From an archaeon (lineage in GTDB: Archaea > Thermoproteota > Nitrososphaeria > Nitrososphaerales > CADDZS01): DNA of 24,717 bases. The DNA lies in NCBI GenBank assembly GCA_021806865.1, contig JAKAPU010000022.1:1-24717 (forward strand), in the 5' to 3' direction. Of this stretch, positions 15,186 through 24,303 are shown piece after piece (within the stretch, counting starts at the first letter, position 1; the number at the start of each line of letters is the position of its first letter). A program made the position numbers and the translations under genes. Under the pieces are notes generated by a model. It had not been told where the DNA came from, searched no databases, and worked only from the letters and a program-made list of their open reading frames with translations.

Positions 15186-16071
15186 GACTGGCCACCTTTC
15201 CAAAAAGACCGGAAGGTCTGATAATGATTACAATGTAGATTAGCAAAAACAATACTATGAAAGTATATTGTGAATAGAAGAATTGAAGAGCTTCATAAGT
15301 CACGCCATAAATCAAACCCCCTACAATGCTACCTAGAATGCTTCCAACGCCACCGAGCATTACAATTATAAAAGCAATCAATAGCTCTGTGAGCCCAGTG
15401 GTGGGATCAACTGCGTAAATGGAAGAAAGAAGAGAACCGGAAACCGCCGCAAGTGCTCCCCCAATTCCGAAGACTAACATTGTGGTTCGTTGGCCATTGA
15501 TTCCAATTGCTTCGGCTGATTCTTTGTCTTGTGAATATGCTCTGATAGCTTTACCCCAGTGCGTATATCCTAAAAAGAGGCCCAGGATAAGATATGAAGC
15601 GAGGGCAAAAATAATGGAGACAAGCAACTGTCCGTCGAGGTACAGCCTGCCAGGAAGCTGAATAAAGACAGTGGTGACGGGAGGGGTATTGATAGGAGTT
15701 CCACCGAACATAAAGAAAACGACTTGTGAAGCAACTGTTGTAAACGCTAGCAGAAGGATCATTACGAGAGCTTGTTCATTTGGAATCGAAGTCACCCACA
15801 TCTTTTTGGGTACGAAACCAACAAGCGTCCCTAAGGAGATGAGAAAGACGATCGCAATTGAAGCTGCTATCGATAGGATTGGGCTTACACCAAAGTATGA
15901 TGATATAACGTAAGTCGCGAAAGCACCGAACATGTAGAAGGTACCGTGAGCCATGTTCAGGTTGCCCATCACGCCAAAAACCAACGAAAAGCCCGCTGCA
16001 AGAAGGCTCACTACGAGCCCATACGACAAGCCAGTAACGATGGAGGTATAAATTCCGTATGCGTAATCCAT
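15178..16071 (-). CDS. livH: Branched-chain-type ABC transporter permease, LivH-like
   Basis: 297 aa from the ATG at 16071; a GTG at 16080 is possible, but GGAGTGA lies correctly for the ATG. Hydrophobic segments span most of the protein. LivH marks: YGLVVSLLAAGFSLVFGVMGNLNMAHG (about 16-42), AIRAYSQDKESAEAIGINGQRT (cytoplasmic EAA loop), and FIIVMLGGVGSILGSIVGGLIYG. It is the first permease gene after the binding protein, with 113 bp between, which is enough for a separate ribosome site but no obvious promoter or terminator was seen. Confidence 0.88.
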   Translation of the reverse strand: MDYAYGIYTSIVTGLSYGLVVSLLAAGFSLVFGVMGNLNMAHGTFYMFGAFATYVISSYFGVSPILSIAASIAIVFLISLGTLVGFVPKKMWVTSIPNEQALVMILLLAFTTVASQVVFFMFGGTPINTPPVTTVFIQLPGRLYLDGQLLVSIIFALASYLILGLFLGYTHWGKAIRAYSQDKESAEAIGINGQRTTMLVFGIGGALAAVSGSLLSSIYAVDPTTGLTELLIAFIIVMLGGVGSILGSIVGGLIYGVTYEALQFFYSQYTFIVLFLLIYIVIIIRPSGLFGKVASRV

Positions 16072-16193
16072 TGGCGTCACTCCATTTTTTCCTGATCCTG
16101 TAATCGCTCCAACTTTAGAGCAGTTTCAGAGCTCTCTTCCTTCAATCAAGTGAAACAGATCTGAGACAGTATCTCTTGGGAACTTTGGTTTGG

Positions 16194-17558
16194 CTAACTG
16201 AATGGTTCCCCAGTGGCGGGATCTATCGCAGATGAGTTGGCGGCAGAAGTTGGCCAGACATACTCATAATCGAAGACATTGTTCGAGCGATAGATAATTT
16301 GTGCAATGCTTCCGGTATAGTAGTTTGCTCCTATCGTCGGCCCGTGCACAGGAGTGAAGACCAAATGTCCTCCAGGGCCGACAAGATTGGTCTGTTCAAG
16401 AGCGCTCGCAACTAGAGTCGTATTTGTGGTACCTGCTTTCGTGATAGCCGTTGCTAGTGCTTCCACTGCGTCATAGGCATCATAGGCGTAGGGTGTTGCT
16501 GATATGCTATAGTTTCCCTGAAAGTACGCATTGAAGGCCTGTGTCTTGTTGGTTATAGTACTCGTAAAGCCTACGAAAGTCATGTTGGAGCTTGGTCCGA
16601 TACTCTGAACATACGAGGATCCCGTCAAGATGCTCCAGATGAAAAGGATGGGAATTTTCGCCGTAGATGGATTTATCGAGTATTGTTTGTCGAAGGTAAT
16701 CGCATTACTACCAGACATATCCACAACTATTGCGCTAGGATTGTCACCAATGATCTTCGATATGGTAGAACTATAGTCGGTAGCACTTCCAGGGACAAAA
16801 ATCGGCGAGCCAGCAGCAGTAATGCCTGTTCCACTAAGAAGTTTCACTGTTTGGTTGCCAACTTCGTGAGCATAAATGTAGTCTTCTGCGACGTAGACGT
16901 AACTCTTTGCATGAATCATTTGCAACCACTGTGCAGCTTGAAACGCCGAGCCATTGTCGTCCAAGTTCACCATGAACAGATAGCTATTTTGCGGAGGTCT
17001 CAAAAGGGTGTCGAGACTAGCACTAATTAACAATTCCACAACCTTACTCGAATAAGTGGTAGGTAAGACTGACTCGACCTCGCCACTGTAGAATGGACCC
17101 AACAAAAACTGAACGTGATCTTGTTGTACGAGAATGTTGACCGCTCCAGTTGCTCCCTGAGAACCTGCTTCATCTTGGGTGATGAGTTTCAGTTGCTTTC
17201 CAAGAACTCCCCCGCCGGCGTTAATTTCGTTGATCGCCAATTGTGCGCCATCAATTTCTTGAGTTCCAAGAGCCACATTGCTACCACTCTCAAACGTTGA
17301 TAGGCCGATGTCGATTGTCCCCGTGCTTGAATTCGTTGATGTAGCAGTAGAACTGGTTGAGGATGAACTGGTAGATGAGGATGACCTAGTTGTGCTTTGG
17401 GAGGTTGTAGTTGTAAAGGATGTTTTGGATAGTGTCAGTGCTGCATATCCGGAAACAGCAATAAGTACGATCACGATCACAACTACAGCAATCGTGGTTG
17501 TCCTGCCAATCGCATACTTCAGCCTAGAAGCCCGGGTGGAAAACATATTCGCCTTCAT
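16194..17558 (-). CDS. Liv-type substrate-binding protein, membrane-anchored
   Basis: 454 aa. One membrane helix (about 20-42, TTIAVVVIVIVLIAVSGYAA) anchors it, followed by a Ser/Thr stretch (about 46-80), a likely O-glycosylated spacer typical of archaeal surface binding proteins. The ligand domain begins at about 82 (IDIGLSTFESGSNVALG) and has the periplasmic-binding-fold marks of the Liv/AmiC/urea type: DGAQLAINEINAGGGVLGKQLKLITQDEAG, FLLGPFYSGEV, YDAYDAVEALATAI. There is no lipobox cysteine. A strong TATA box is so close (centre about 21 nt above the ATG) that the true start may be the ATG at 17546. It heads the transporter operon; the ligand is unknown, and aromatic acids are plausible from the flanking genes. 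Confidence 0.87.
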   Translation of the reverse strand: MKANMFSTRASRLKYAIGRTTTIAVVVIVIVLIAVSGYAALTLSKTSFTTTTSQSTTRSSSSTSSSSTSSTATSTNSSTGTIDIGLSTFESGSNVALGTQEIDGAQLAINEINAGGGVLGKQLKLITQDEAGSQGATGAVNILVQQDHVQFLLGPFYSGEVESVLPTTYSSKVVELLISASLDTLLRPPQNSYLFMVNLDDNGSAFQAAQWLQMIHAKSYVYVAEDYIYAHEVGNQTVKLLSGTGITAAGSPIFVPGSATDYSSTISKIIGDNPSAIVVDMSGSNAITFDKQYSINPSTAKIPILFIWSILTGSSYVQSIGPSSNMTFVGFTSTITNKTQAFNAYFQGNYSISATPYAYDAYDAVEALATAITKAGTTNTTLVASALEQTNLVGPGGHLVFTPVHGPTIGANYYTGSIAQIIYRSNNVFDYEYVWPTSAANSSAIDPATGEPFS

Positions 17559-17572
17559 TGCAAACTGTGGTG

Positions 17573-17584
17573 CTATATATAAAG
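17573..17584 (-). promoter_or_regulatory. TATA box of the transporter operon
   Basis: CTATATATAAAG, read on the minus strand as CTTTATATATAG, is a near-ideal archaeal TATA box. Its centre is about 21 nt above the ATG at 17558 and 33 nt above the ATG at 17546, implying a leaderless or near-leaderless transcript. Confidence 0.65.
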
Positions 17585-17709
17585 ATCAAATCTTAGGGCA
17601 GAGCACCTAAGCAAGCGAGAAGCAAGAGAACCCGAAAGCGATTAGCGAGAAAATTCAGCTCGGTTAACTCGAAGAATTATCGTAACGGATCTTAGAAACA
17701 CAGTTCAGA

Positions 17710-17719
17710 TTTAAATATG
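17710..17719 (+). promoter_or_regulatory. TATA box of the molybdenum hydroxylase gene
   Basis: ATTTAAATAT is centred about 32 nt upstream of the ATG at 17747, putting the transcription start a few bases before that codon. It forms a divergent promoter pair with the transporter operon across 17559-17746. Confidence 0.6.
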
Positions 17720-17746
17720 ATTGGTCGGAGCTTCGAATGAAGTTTG

Positions 17747-20104
17747 ATGCTAACCGCTGAAAAGTATGAAGCCCTGAAGTATGTCGGGTCGCCCATTAAG
17801 AGAGTTGAAGATCCACGCCTCGTCACTGGAAAGGGAACCTTTCTCGCTGATATAACGTTCCCTAACATGTTGTATGCCAAGATTCTTAGGAGCACATACG
17901 CGCATGCAAGAATCAAGAAAGTTGATACCGCTAAGGCAATAAAGCTGGAAGGCGTTAGCGTCGCTCTTTCAGGAAGAGACATACTCAAGTATTGTGTTCC
18001 ATGGTCCAACCATCTGGCTCTGGGCATAAATGAGGTCTATTATCCCCTCGCTGTTGACAAGGCGTTTTACGCTGGTCAAGAGATTGCAATCGTTGCGGCC
18101 TCTTCTGAGGCCATAGCTGAAGACGCGATAGAGCTTATTGACGTTGAATACGAGCCGATCACCCCTGTGATCAATCCCGAGGACTCAGTGAAGGACGACG
18201 CTCCTCTGATCAGAGATGACATTGAAGGCATTGGTAGCAACGTAAGCTTTCGACATAAAATAGTCTGCGGAGACATTGACAAAGCTTTCGAAGAAGCAGA
18301 TGCCCTGATAGACGGAAGGTTTGTTACCAGAGAGAATCATGTTGCTCCGATGGAGCCAAGTGCTGCCCTAGCTAGCTATGACGAATCAACAGACCGAATG
18401 ACTGTGTGGGCTACACATCAGACGCCATCCACGCTGTTAAAGAGCATCTCCGAAGCACTTCGGATGCCAGAAAACCACATAAGGATCATAGTCCCCGACA
18501 TGGGTGGAGGATTTGGCGCTCGAGTTCCTCCGAATCCTCAGTACATTTTGCCAGCTATACTTTCAAAAATCACGAAGAGACCTGTCAGACTAGTACTTGA
18601 TAGAAGAGAAGATCTCTTAGCTTCTCCTCACCGCAATTCTTCAGTAGCATACATGAGCATGGCCGTAAGAAAGGATGGGCGGATTTTGGGGCTCAGGACA
18701 AAGATACTGTGGGACACTGGCGCCACTCACGGCTTTGGCTCCAGCAATCTCGTCAAAGGTATGGTTCAGGTACCTGGTCCATATAAAATAGAGAATATTC
18801 TTTTTGAGGGAATGTGCGTCTATACCAACAAATCTGTTACGGGGCCCAGCAGGGGATTCGGTCAGCCGCAGTTAGTCTTCGCCCGGGAGAGACTTATTGA
18901 CAAGGCTGCTCGGAAGCTCCATCTAGACCCCTTGGAATTCAGGCTGCGTAATGTGATTGAACCCAAAGACATCCCATATCATTCTAGCGCAGGCCCCATA
19001 TTCGACTCTGCTAACTTTGGAGCTTCCCTTAGAGAGGCGGCAAAGGCAATCGGCTGGGATGCGATCAGGAAGAACAAGCGCCCTAACGTTGGTATTGGTA
19101 TCGCATTGTACCAGAAGAACAATGGAGGGCTCCACTTCAATAATATAGCGGATTATGAATCAATTAGAATAGAGATCTCAAGAGATGGTTCGGTAAAGGT
19201 TTTCACAAGCGCCCTCCCGCACGGACAAGGACACGAGACATTCATATCACAGATAGCCGCAGACTTACTAACAGTTCAGTTGAGCGACATAAGGGTAATC
19301 CATGGAGACACAGATATGTGTCCGCCGGGTTTGGGGACATGGGGTAGCAGGACGGCTGTGATCACCGGTGGCGCACTGCATAAGGCTTGTAGCAGGATAG
19401 TCGAAAAGATGAAGGCAATAGCCGCATACAGGCTGGAGTTAGACATTCAGGATCTGGAATTTGCTGAAGGCCTCTTCCGCTCGAAACATGCCCCCGCCAG
19501 AAAGATGACTTTCATGGATGTAGTGAAACTAGCCTACACGAGGCCAGACAAGCTGCCTCCAGGCATGGAGCCGACTCTCTATTCCGTTGCGACTTACGAT
19601 CCGCCAGGAAAAACTGATTTCGACGATAAAGGCAGGTCAAATGTAGCAAGCACTTACGATGTCGGCGCTTATGCCGTAGCGGTTAAAGTCGACCCAGAGA
19701 CAGGAGAGTTTAGCATACTTGACCAAGCACTCGCGTACGACTGTGGCAAGGTCATCAATCCAATGCTCGTTGAAGGACAGCACCATGGTGGCCTGGTTCA
19801 AGGATTTGGAATGGCCATGTACGAAAATCTGTGTTGGGATGACCAAGGACAACCTCTCAATCCTAGCTTCATGGATTTTCTCTGCGTATCATCAAGTCAA
19901 ACTGGGCCAAAGACTAGAATGATCAGACTGGAATCCTTGCCATTCTACATCGAGACTGGATACAGAGGGATAGGTGAAAGCGCAACTATACCCGTGCCTG
20001 CAGCGCTGGCTAATGCTCTTTCGGATGCCATAGGAAAAGAAATCAATGAACTTCCCTTGGCTCCAGAGCAGGTGCTTAGAGACCTCAATGAAAGACGAGA
20101 GTAG
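17747..20104 (+). CDS. Molybdenum hydroxylase (xanthine dehydrogenase/CoxL family) large subunit
   Basis: 785 aa, normal for a stand-alone molybdopterin-binding large subunit. The N-terminal aldehyde-oxidase a/b-hammerhead domain (about 15-130) begins VGSPIKRVEDPRLVTGKGTF. The molybdopterin part has GGGFGAR (about 253-259), GPSRGFGQPQ (about 366-375), HGQGHETFISQIAADLL, GTWGSRTAVITGGAL, and GYRGIGESATIP, whose Glu (about 744) is the expected catalytic base. The active-site loop is SRGFG, neither the AYRCSFR loop of form I CO dehydrogenase nor the AYRGAGR loop of form II, so CO oxidation is unlikely; hydroxylation of an aromatic or heterocycle is more plausible. The FAD and 2Fe-2S subunits are not adjacent, so they must be elsewhere. 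The ATG at 17747 is chosen from promoter spacing over the TTG just before it. Confidence 0.87.
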   Translation: MLTAEKYEALKYVGSPIKRVEDPRLVTGKGTFLADITFPNMLYAKILRSTYAHARIKKVDTAKAIKLEGVSVALSGRDILKYCVPWSNHLALGINEVYYPLAVDKAFYAGQEIAIVAASSEAIAEDAIELIDVEYEPITPVINPEDSVKDDAPLIRDDIEGIGSNVSFRHKIVCGDIDKAFEEADALIDGRFVTRENHVAPMEPSAALASYDESTDRMTVWATHQTPSTLLKSISEALRMPENHIRIIVPDMGGGFGARVPPNPQYILPAILSKITKRPVRLVLDRREDLLASPHRNSSVAYMSMAVRKDGRILGLRTKILWDTGATHGFGSSNLVKGMVQVPGPYKIENILFEGMCVYTNKSVTGPSRGFGQPQLVFARERLIDKAARKLHLDPLEFRLRNVIEPKDIPYHSSAGPIFDSANFGASLREAAKAIGWDAIRKNKRPNVGIGIALYQKNNGGLHFNNIADYESIRIEISRDGSVKVFTSALPHGQGHETFISQIAADLLTVQLSDIRVIHGDTDMCPPGLGTWGSRTAVITGGALHKACSRIVEKMKAIAAYRLELDIQDLEFAEGLFRSKHAPARKMTFMDVVKLAYTRPDKLPPGMEPTLYSVATYDPPGKTDFDDKGRSNVASTYDVGAYAVAVKVDPETGEFSILDQALAYDCGKVINPMLVEGQHHGGLVQGFGMAMYENLCWDDQGQPLNPSFMDFLCVSSSQTGPKTRMIRLESLPFYIETGYRGIGESATIPVPAALANALSDAIGKEINELPLAPEQVLRDLNERRE

Positions 20105-20600
20105 CACGATAACAAGACGCATAGTCAGGCCTTTCTAAAGCAAAGCCATATGACTTGGCTAAGCTCACTTCTATGTGTAGAAGCAAATTGGGTCTGAGAA
20201 TCAAACTGTTTTGTCCGCTCGCTCAGCTTTCTTCTCAGCCGTTATGGTCATAACCCGAGAGCGTATCATTCGCCCAGAAAAGCTGTTTCGTGTTCGCCAT
20301 AGTGATGTCTCACTGTAATCGAGTCTCTTCAAAGAAATAATCTCGTATTCTGTCGAGCACCAACTCTCATCATTGTGCTCATGGCAGATGGCTGTATTCT
20401 ACCCTACCACGATTTGGCACGATGGTATTCCACGTGGAATGGTATGGAATTTGTGGGCGCGTCTATCTGATGCTTGTCCTTGAGCTCTGCCATCGCCGTA
20501 GATTGCGTCGTTCTTGTAGTGAGTATTGGAAGCTAGAGGGAGATTGACGCTTTTGTCAAGGAGATCTTGATCGACTGGGATGAGCTCAATTTTATCATAT
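20105..20600. other. Gene-free stretch with a 14-bp palindrome
   Basis: Between the convergent hydroxylase and ligase genes I see no coding frame worth calling. ATTCCACGTGGAAT at 20427-20440 is a perfect 14-bp palindrome, suitable for a dimeric regulator but far from any start codon. The stretch may be a decayed gene; no identifiable remnant was recognised. Confidence 0.4.
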
Positions 20601-22190
20601 TCAAACCGACTCTCTTGCTCTCTTCAAAATAGCTGATCTGTCGATTTTCTCGACGTTCGTTTTCTGGAGTGACTGAACAAAGACGTATTTCCGGGGAATC
20701 TTATACTTGCTAAGCTTGCGCTCTAAACGCTTTGTGATCTCAGATTCGAGTTGCAATTCGTTACCGCCTTTCTCCTTTGGAACCAAGTAAGCTATTGGTA
20801 TCGAGATTCCATCCAGCCCTTCGATTGAAACCACACAGCACTCACTCACTAATCGTGTGTCGATGATTGCATTCTCAATCTCTATCGGAGACACCCAGAG
20901 ACCGTGAATCTTGAAAGAAAAGTCAGCCCTACCACAAAAGTGGAAGTAGGATTCGTCGTCCCTGTAAAAAAGGTCACCCGTGTTTATCCATTCGCCGATG
21001 ATTGTCTTTTTCGTTGCTTCATGCATGTGCCAATAGCAGACAAAGGTACTCTCTCCCTTGACGAGCAGCTTGCCTATTTGATTCGGCCCTAATTCCTTGC
21101 CTTCATCATCAACAATCTTTGCTTCGTAACCTTCCATCAACCTGCCGCATGTGTTAGGTCGTGCTTTGCCTAGAGTGTTGGAGATGTAGTGATGACCCAC
21201 TTCAGCAGAGCCGACAGCCTCTGTAATTTCTAATCCAGTCTGAGCCTTCCAATCTTCGAAAATGCGCGGAGACAGAGATTCTCCTCCCGTTGCAAACACT
21301 CTAACACTTGAAAGATCCGCCGATGTGAACTCTGGCAGTTGGCTAATTTGAGCGTACAAGGTTGGAACTGCCAAGAAGGCAGTCGGTTTTGCGTTTTGCA
21401 GTATGCTTAGCATCGTACTTGCAGAAGGCCTCCCAGGGTAGAGAATCGTAGAAGCGCCCATAATGAGCGGCCCATACAAGCCAAAACCAAGGCCAGCGGA
21501 AAAGAAGAGTTTAGCTCCTGAGAGGAACCTGTCTTCCTGATTTGCATGAAGCACATCGTCATAATAGGTCAGACCAGCGTAATATAGGTCATGGTGTAGG
21601 TGGATCACACCTTTAGGAATGCCTGTAGACCCGGAAGTGAAAAACCAAAAGGCAATATCGTCTTTCGAGGTATTTGTGATGTCAAGCTTGTCCGAGAATC
21701 CTCTCAAAAATTCATCATAAGAAACTGTGTCTTCTGTTTTCTTCTCAGAGATGAAGTGTTCAGTGAATTCAAGTTTTGGTTTGACGTGATGCAACTTGTC
21801 AACAATATCTGTTCCTATGAACAAGGCTTTGGCTCGCGAGTCGTTCAGCAGGAACAGAAGGTGTTCCTCATTAAAGTGAGTGCTGAACAGTATTGGAACC
21901 GCACCAATCTTCATAGAAGCAAGAAACGTTGAAACTAATTCAAGACCGTCGTTTAGCATGACTGCGACACGTTGCTCTCTTTCCACGCCATTCTTGGCAA
22001 GTGCGTTTCCAATCAGGTTTACATGCCTCTCGAGGTTATCGTATGTTATCGCCTGCTCAACTTGGAGGGTTTCTGGGGAAATCAAATAAAGCGCCATATT
22101 ATTAGGCGAAGATCGGACGTTTTTCTCCAGAAGCTCTTCAACTATGTTAAACTGTGCATTCAGGTTGAGTTGAGACCTTCTTTCTGGCAT
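20601..22190 (-). CDS. Aryl-CoA ligase, benzoate-CoA ligase type (AMP-forming)
   Basis: 529 aa of the ANL adenylate-forming superfamily. The P-loop is FTSGSTGIPKGVIHLHHD (184-201). FLSGAKLFFSAGLGFGLYGPLIMGASTILYPGRPS closely follows benzoate/4-hydroxybenzoate-CoA ligases, as does the N-terminal LNAQFNIVEELLEKN. Later come the ATP-binding WINTGDLFYRDDE, the hinge GRADFSFKIHGLWVSPIEIE and the C-terminal KTNVEKIDRSAIL with the adenylation lysine. It would activate an aromatic or similar carboxylic acid with ATP and CoA in the cytoplasm. The start is ATG at 22190, without a Shine-Dalgarno. Near the Liv-type transporter and the hydroxylase it suggests a small aromatic-acid gene set, though it is on the opposite strand to the hydroxylase. 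Confidence 0.86.
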   Translation of the reverse strand: MPERRSQLNLNAQFNIVEELLEKNVRSSPNNMALYLISPETLQVEQAITYDNLERHVNLIGNALAKNGVEREQRVAVMLNDGLELVSTFLASMKIGAVPILFSTHFNEEHLLFLLNDSRAKALFIGTDIVDKLHHVKPKLEFTEHFISEKKTEDTVSYDEFLRGFSDKLDITNTSKDDIAFWFFTSGSTGIPKGVIHLHHDLYYAGLTYYDDVLHANQEDRFLSGAKLFFSAGLGFGLYGPLIMGASTILYPGRPSASTMLSILQNAKPTAFLAVPTLYAQISQLPEFTSADLSSVRVFATGGESLSPRIFEDWKAQTGLEITEAVGSAEVGHHYISNTLGKARPNTCGRLMEGYEAKIVDDEGKELGPNQIGKLLVKGESTFVCYWHMHEATKKTIIGEWINTGDLFYRDDESYFHFCGRADFSFKIHGLWVSPIEIENAIIDTRLVSECCVVSIEGLDGISIPIAYLVPKEKGGNELQLESEITKRLERKLSKYKIPRKYVFVQSLQKTNVEKIDRSAILKRARESV

Positions 22191-22267
22191 TTGGGCGGGT
22201 CACTCTATGCTATGAAGTCAGTTACTTCAATTATTCGGATGCTCGAAACATTTGTTCTAATCTCAAT

Positions 22268-22495
22268 TCACTGCCCCTTGAGAAAATACAAGCAAACGTG
22301 AGCAAGTCTAATCGGCATTTTGTATATCGAAACGCCCACGGCATTTCGAATTGCGTTTCTTGTAGCGGCCGACATGGACACATAGAGAACGCAAATCTCG
22401 TCGACCGTAAGGTTCTGACTCCAGCGAACATATCTAAGATAGAGACTGTAATTCTCCAGTATGATCTCTTCTAATATCACGCTACCAACATCCAT
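22268..22495 (-). CDS. Possible small protein, unknown
   Basis: A 75-aa frame from an ATG, with a leucine-rich N-terminus and a short hydrophobic end. There is no ribosome site and no family I recognise, and codon quality is doubtful. It could be a remnant of a longer gene damaged by the adjacent IS110-type element, or chance. It lies 77 bp upstream of the ligase on the same strand. Confidence 0.25.
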   Translation of the reverse strand: MDVGSVILEEIILENYSLYLRYVRWSQNLTVDEICVLYVSMSAATRNAIRNAVGVSIYKMPIRLAHVCLYFLKGQ

Positions 22496-22970
22496 TGCGA
22501 CGGAATCTGCGATTTGCCTGCCGGTTGGGAAATTTCAGCCGAGAATCCAGTTGTTGATCAAGCTGTTTCTCCATTCAGCAGCTGCTTTCCCTAGTAAAGA
22601 TAAAAGCGTTGAATCTTGAGAAGAGCAACACCTCTACGAATTTCAGTAAAGCGACTGGCCTCGTGCTTCCTCACGCGGGAGCAAAATCCGCTCAGCCTCC
22701 CCAACTTTATCTCCTCACGGTGCTCCTACGAAAAATTCTGGACGGCTACAACAGGAACATGAGCATAGACACATAAGCATTACAGCAAACTACACGAACG
22801 ATCTGCAGCAACGAAATGAATCCTCGTTCCACAGCATCCGCTAGGAGCACCATCATGCGGATTGATGCTCTATAGAGTATGAGATTATCTTGTCAGTTCA
22901 ACTGACTCTTTGTGGGTGCGTGAGATTGATTGAAAGCGAGCCGACGAAAATAGACCGACAGAGAAGCGAA
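22496..22970. other. Gene-free stretch beside IS110 element 4, with inverted repeats
   Basis: No gene is seen. GGTGCTCCTA at 22719-22728 and its reverse complement at 22842-22851 form a 10-bp inverted repeat spanning 133 bp. GTCAGTT-C-AACTGAC at 22892-22906 is a perfect dyad 65 bp below the end of the transposase remnant. One of these may mark the element's lower end. Confidence 0.35.
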
Positions 22971-24303
22971 TCAGAGTTGTTGAAGCAACTGCTTGACTTG
23001 AGCGCTTGCTTCTGGGTTCATCTTTGGAAGATTCAGTAGCAATTTGATCATTGGTGGATTACAGTCGTCATCATCGCTTAGGGCATTCTTGTCGAATCTC
23101 TTTGCTCTGTTCTTGAGCCTGTTCTGCTTGCGTGCAGTCAGCTTCTGTGGTATGTCTGTGAAGTCAGTCTTGTTCGAGAGCATTGACCAAATCAATCGAG
23201 CTAGCTTCCTTGCTGTTGAGACTGTTCCAACGACGTGTCCCGCCTTCTTCTCATACCTTGCCTTAACAGCCTGGTAGTGCCACTGGAAATTTAGAGGACC
23301 GGAGAAATCCATGACCTCCGCGGCTTGATAGAGTGCTCTCCGAAGATGTGGCGGACCGAACTTCTCGAGGTGACCGTACTTCTTGACGGATCCGCTCTGA
23401 ATCACTTCGGAGTTGATGCCCGAGTACCTGACGAAGGAATCAGATGACTTGAACCTGTCTATGTCAGCTACTTCGGCAGCAATAGCTTGGGCTATATCGA
23501 GACCAACTCCTTTTATTGTGAGCAGACGGTTGACGTACTCCTTTACCTTTTGAATGAGATCCACCGCCTTTGCGATCGCGTCGTCGAGCTCTGTTATCCA
23601 TGATTCTATCTCCAAGATCATCTCCGATGACTTCTGGATCAGCCAGGGGTCAAGACTTGGTTCGAAGGCTTTCGATGCTGCCTGCAATATCTTCTTCCTC
23701 TTATCATCTGTCAGTTTCAACTTGTCGAGCTCCTGAGCGAGCTCTTCCTGATTCTTTGCTTCTACGAGCGTATTCAGGAACCTCCTTCCGGCCTTTCCAA
23801 ACACGTCACTGAAGATCGCTGTCATTCATGACCAGTACGTGCTTATTGACGAAGTCGTTCGGTTCTTGATGGCTGTCAAGTCTACGAGATATGCCCTAAA
23901 CCTAGTGAGCCTTCTGAACCTCCTTTATGTCCTTGCCAGGTACATAGCTTGCGCTGTCTTTGAGCTGGTTCAATAGGTGGAGAGTCGCAAGCCGTGTGGA
24001 GTCCAACTTGTCACTCTTGTTTGCAACAAGATGAGATTTTGCTTTGGAAGGGTTGACGACAATGACATGGATTTGTTCTGCTGTTAGATAATCGTAGATA
24101 CCGTACCAGTAGGGACCGGTTGATTCCATCGCAACTTCAGCGCAGTTGTGCTCTAAGAGAAGCTCCAGACACAGCTTTGCTCCCTCGATGTCGTTCGAGA
24201 ACTCTTCGTAGGCCACGGTTCCATTGAAGTTCGTTATTGCTATGTCGAGTTCTGCCTTTGAAATGTCAATTCCTGATGCTATCTGTTTGAATTTTGTGTC
24301 CAT
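22971..24303 (-). pseudogene. IS110-family transposase with a decayed middle
   Basis: The N-terminal part (23902-24303) has ASGIDISKAELDIAI, VAMESTGPYWYGIYD and NKSDKLDSTRLATL, the DEDD-type residues. The C-terminal part (22971-23825) has FSDVFGKAGRRFLNTLV, LTIKGVGLDIAQAIAAEVADIDRF, YSGINSEVIQSGSVKKYG (likely catalytic Ser) and TARKLARLIWSML. In the 76-bp join the family sequence can be followed only by changing frame: RFRAYLVDLTAIKNR in one frame, then NKHVLVMN in another, then TAIFSDVF. At least two or three indels are therefore needed, so it is inactive. The start at 24303 is good: AGGAGGT at 24312-24318. Confidence 0.85.

Noticed and set aside
17278..17610. 110-aa plus-strand frame rich in Val and Asp
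   Set aside because: It is the reverse reading of the Ser/Thr linker and membrane helix of the binding protein.
17747..20104. Aerobic CO dehydrogenase (coxL)
   Set aside because: The form I and form II active-site loops are both absent and no CoxM/CoxS genes are adjacent, so only the wider molybdenum hydroxylase family is supported.
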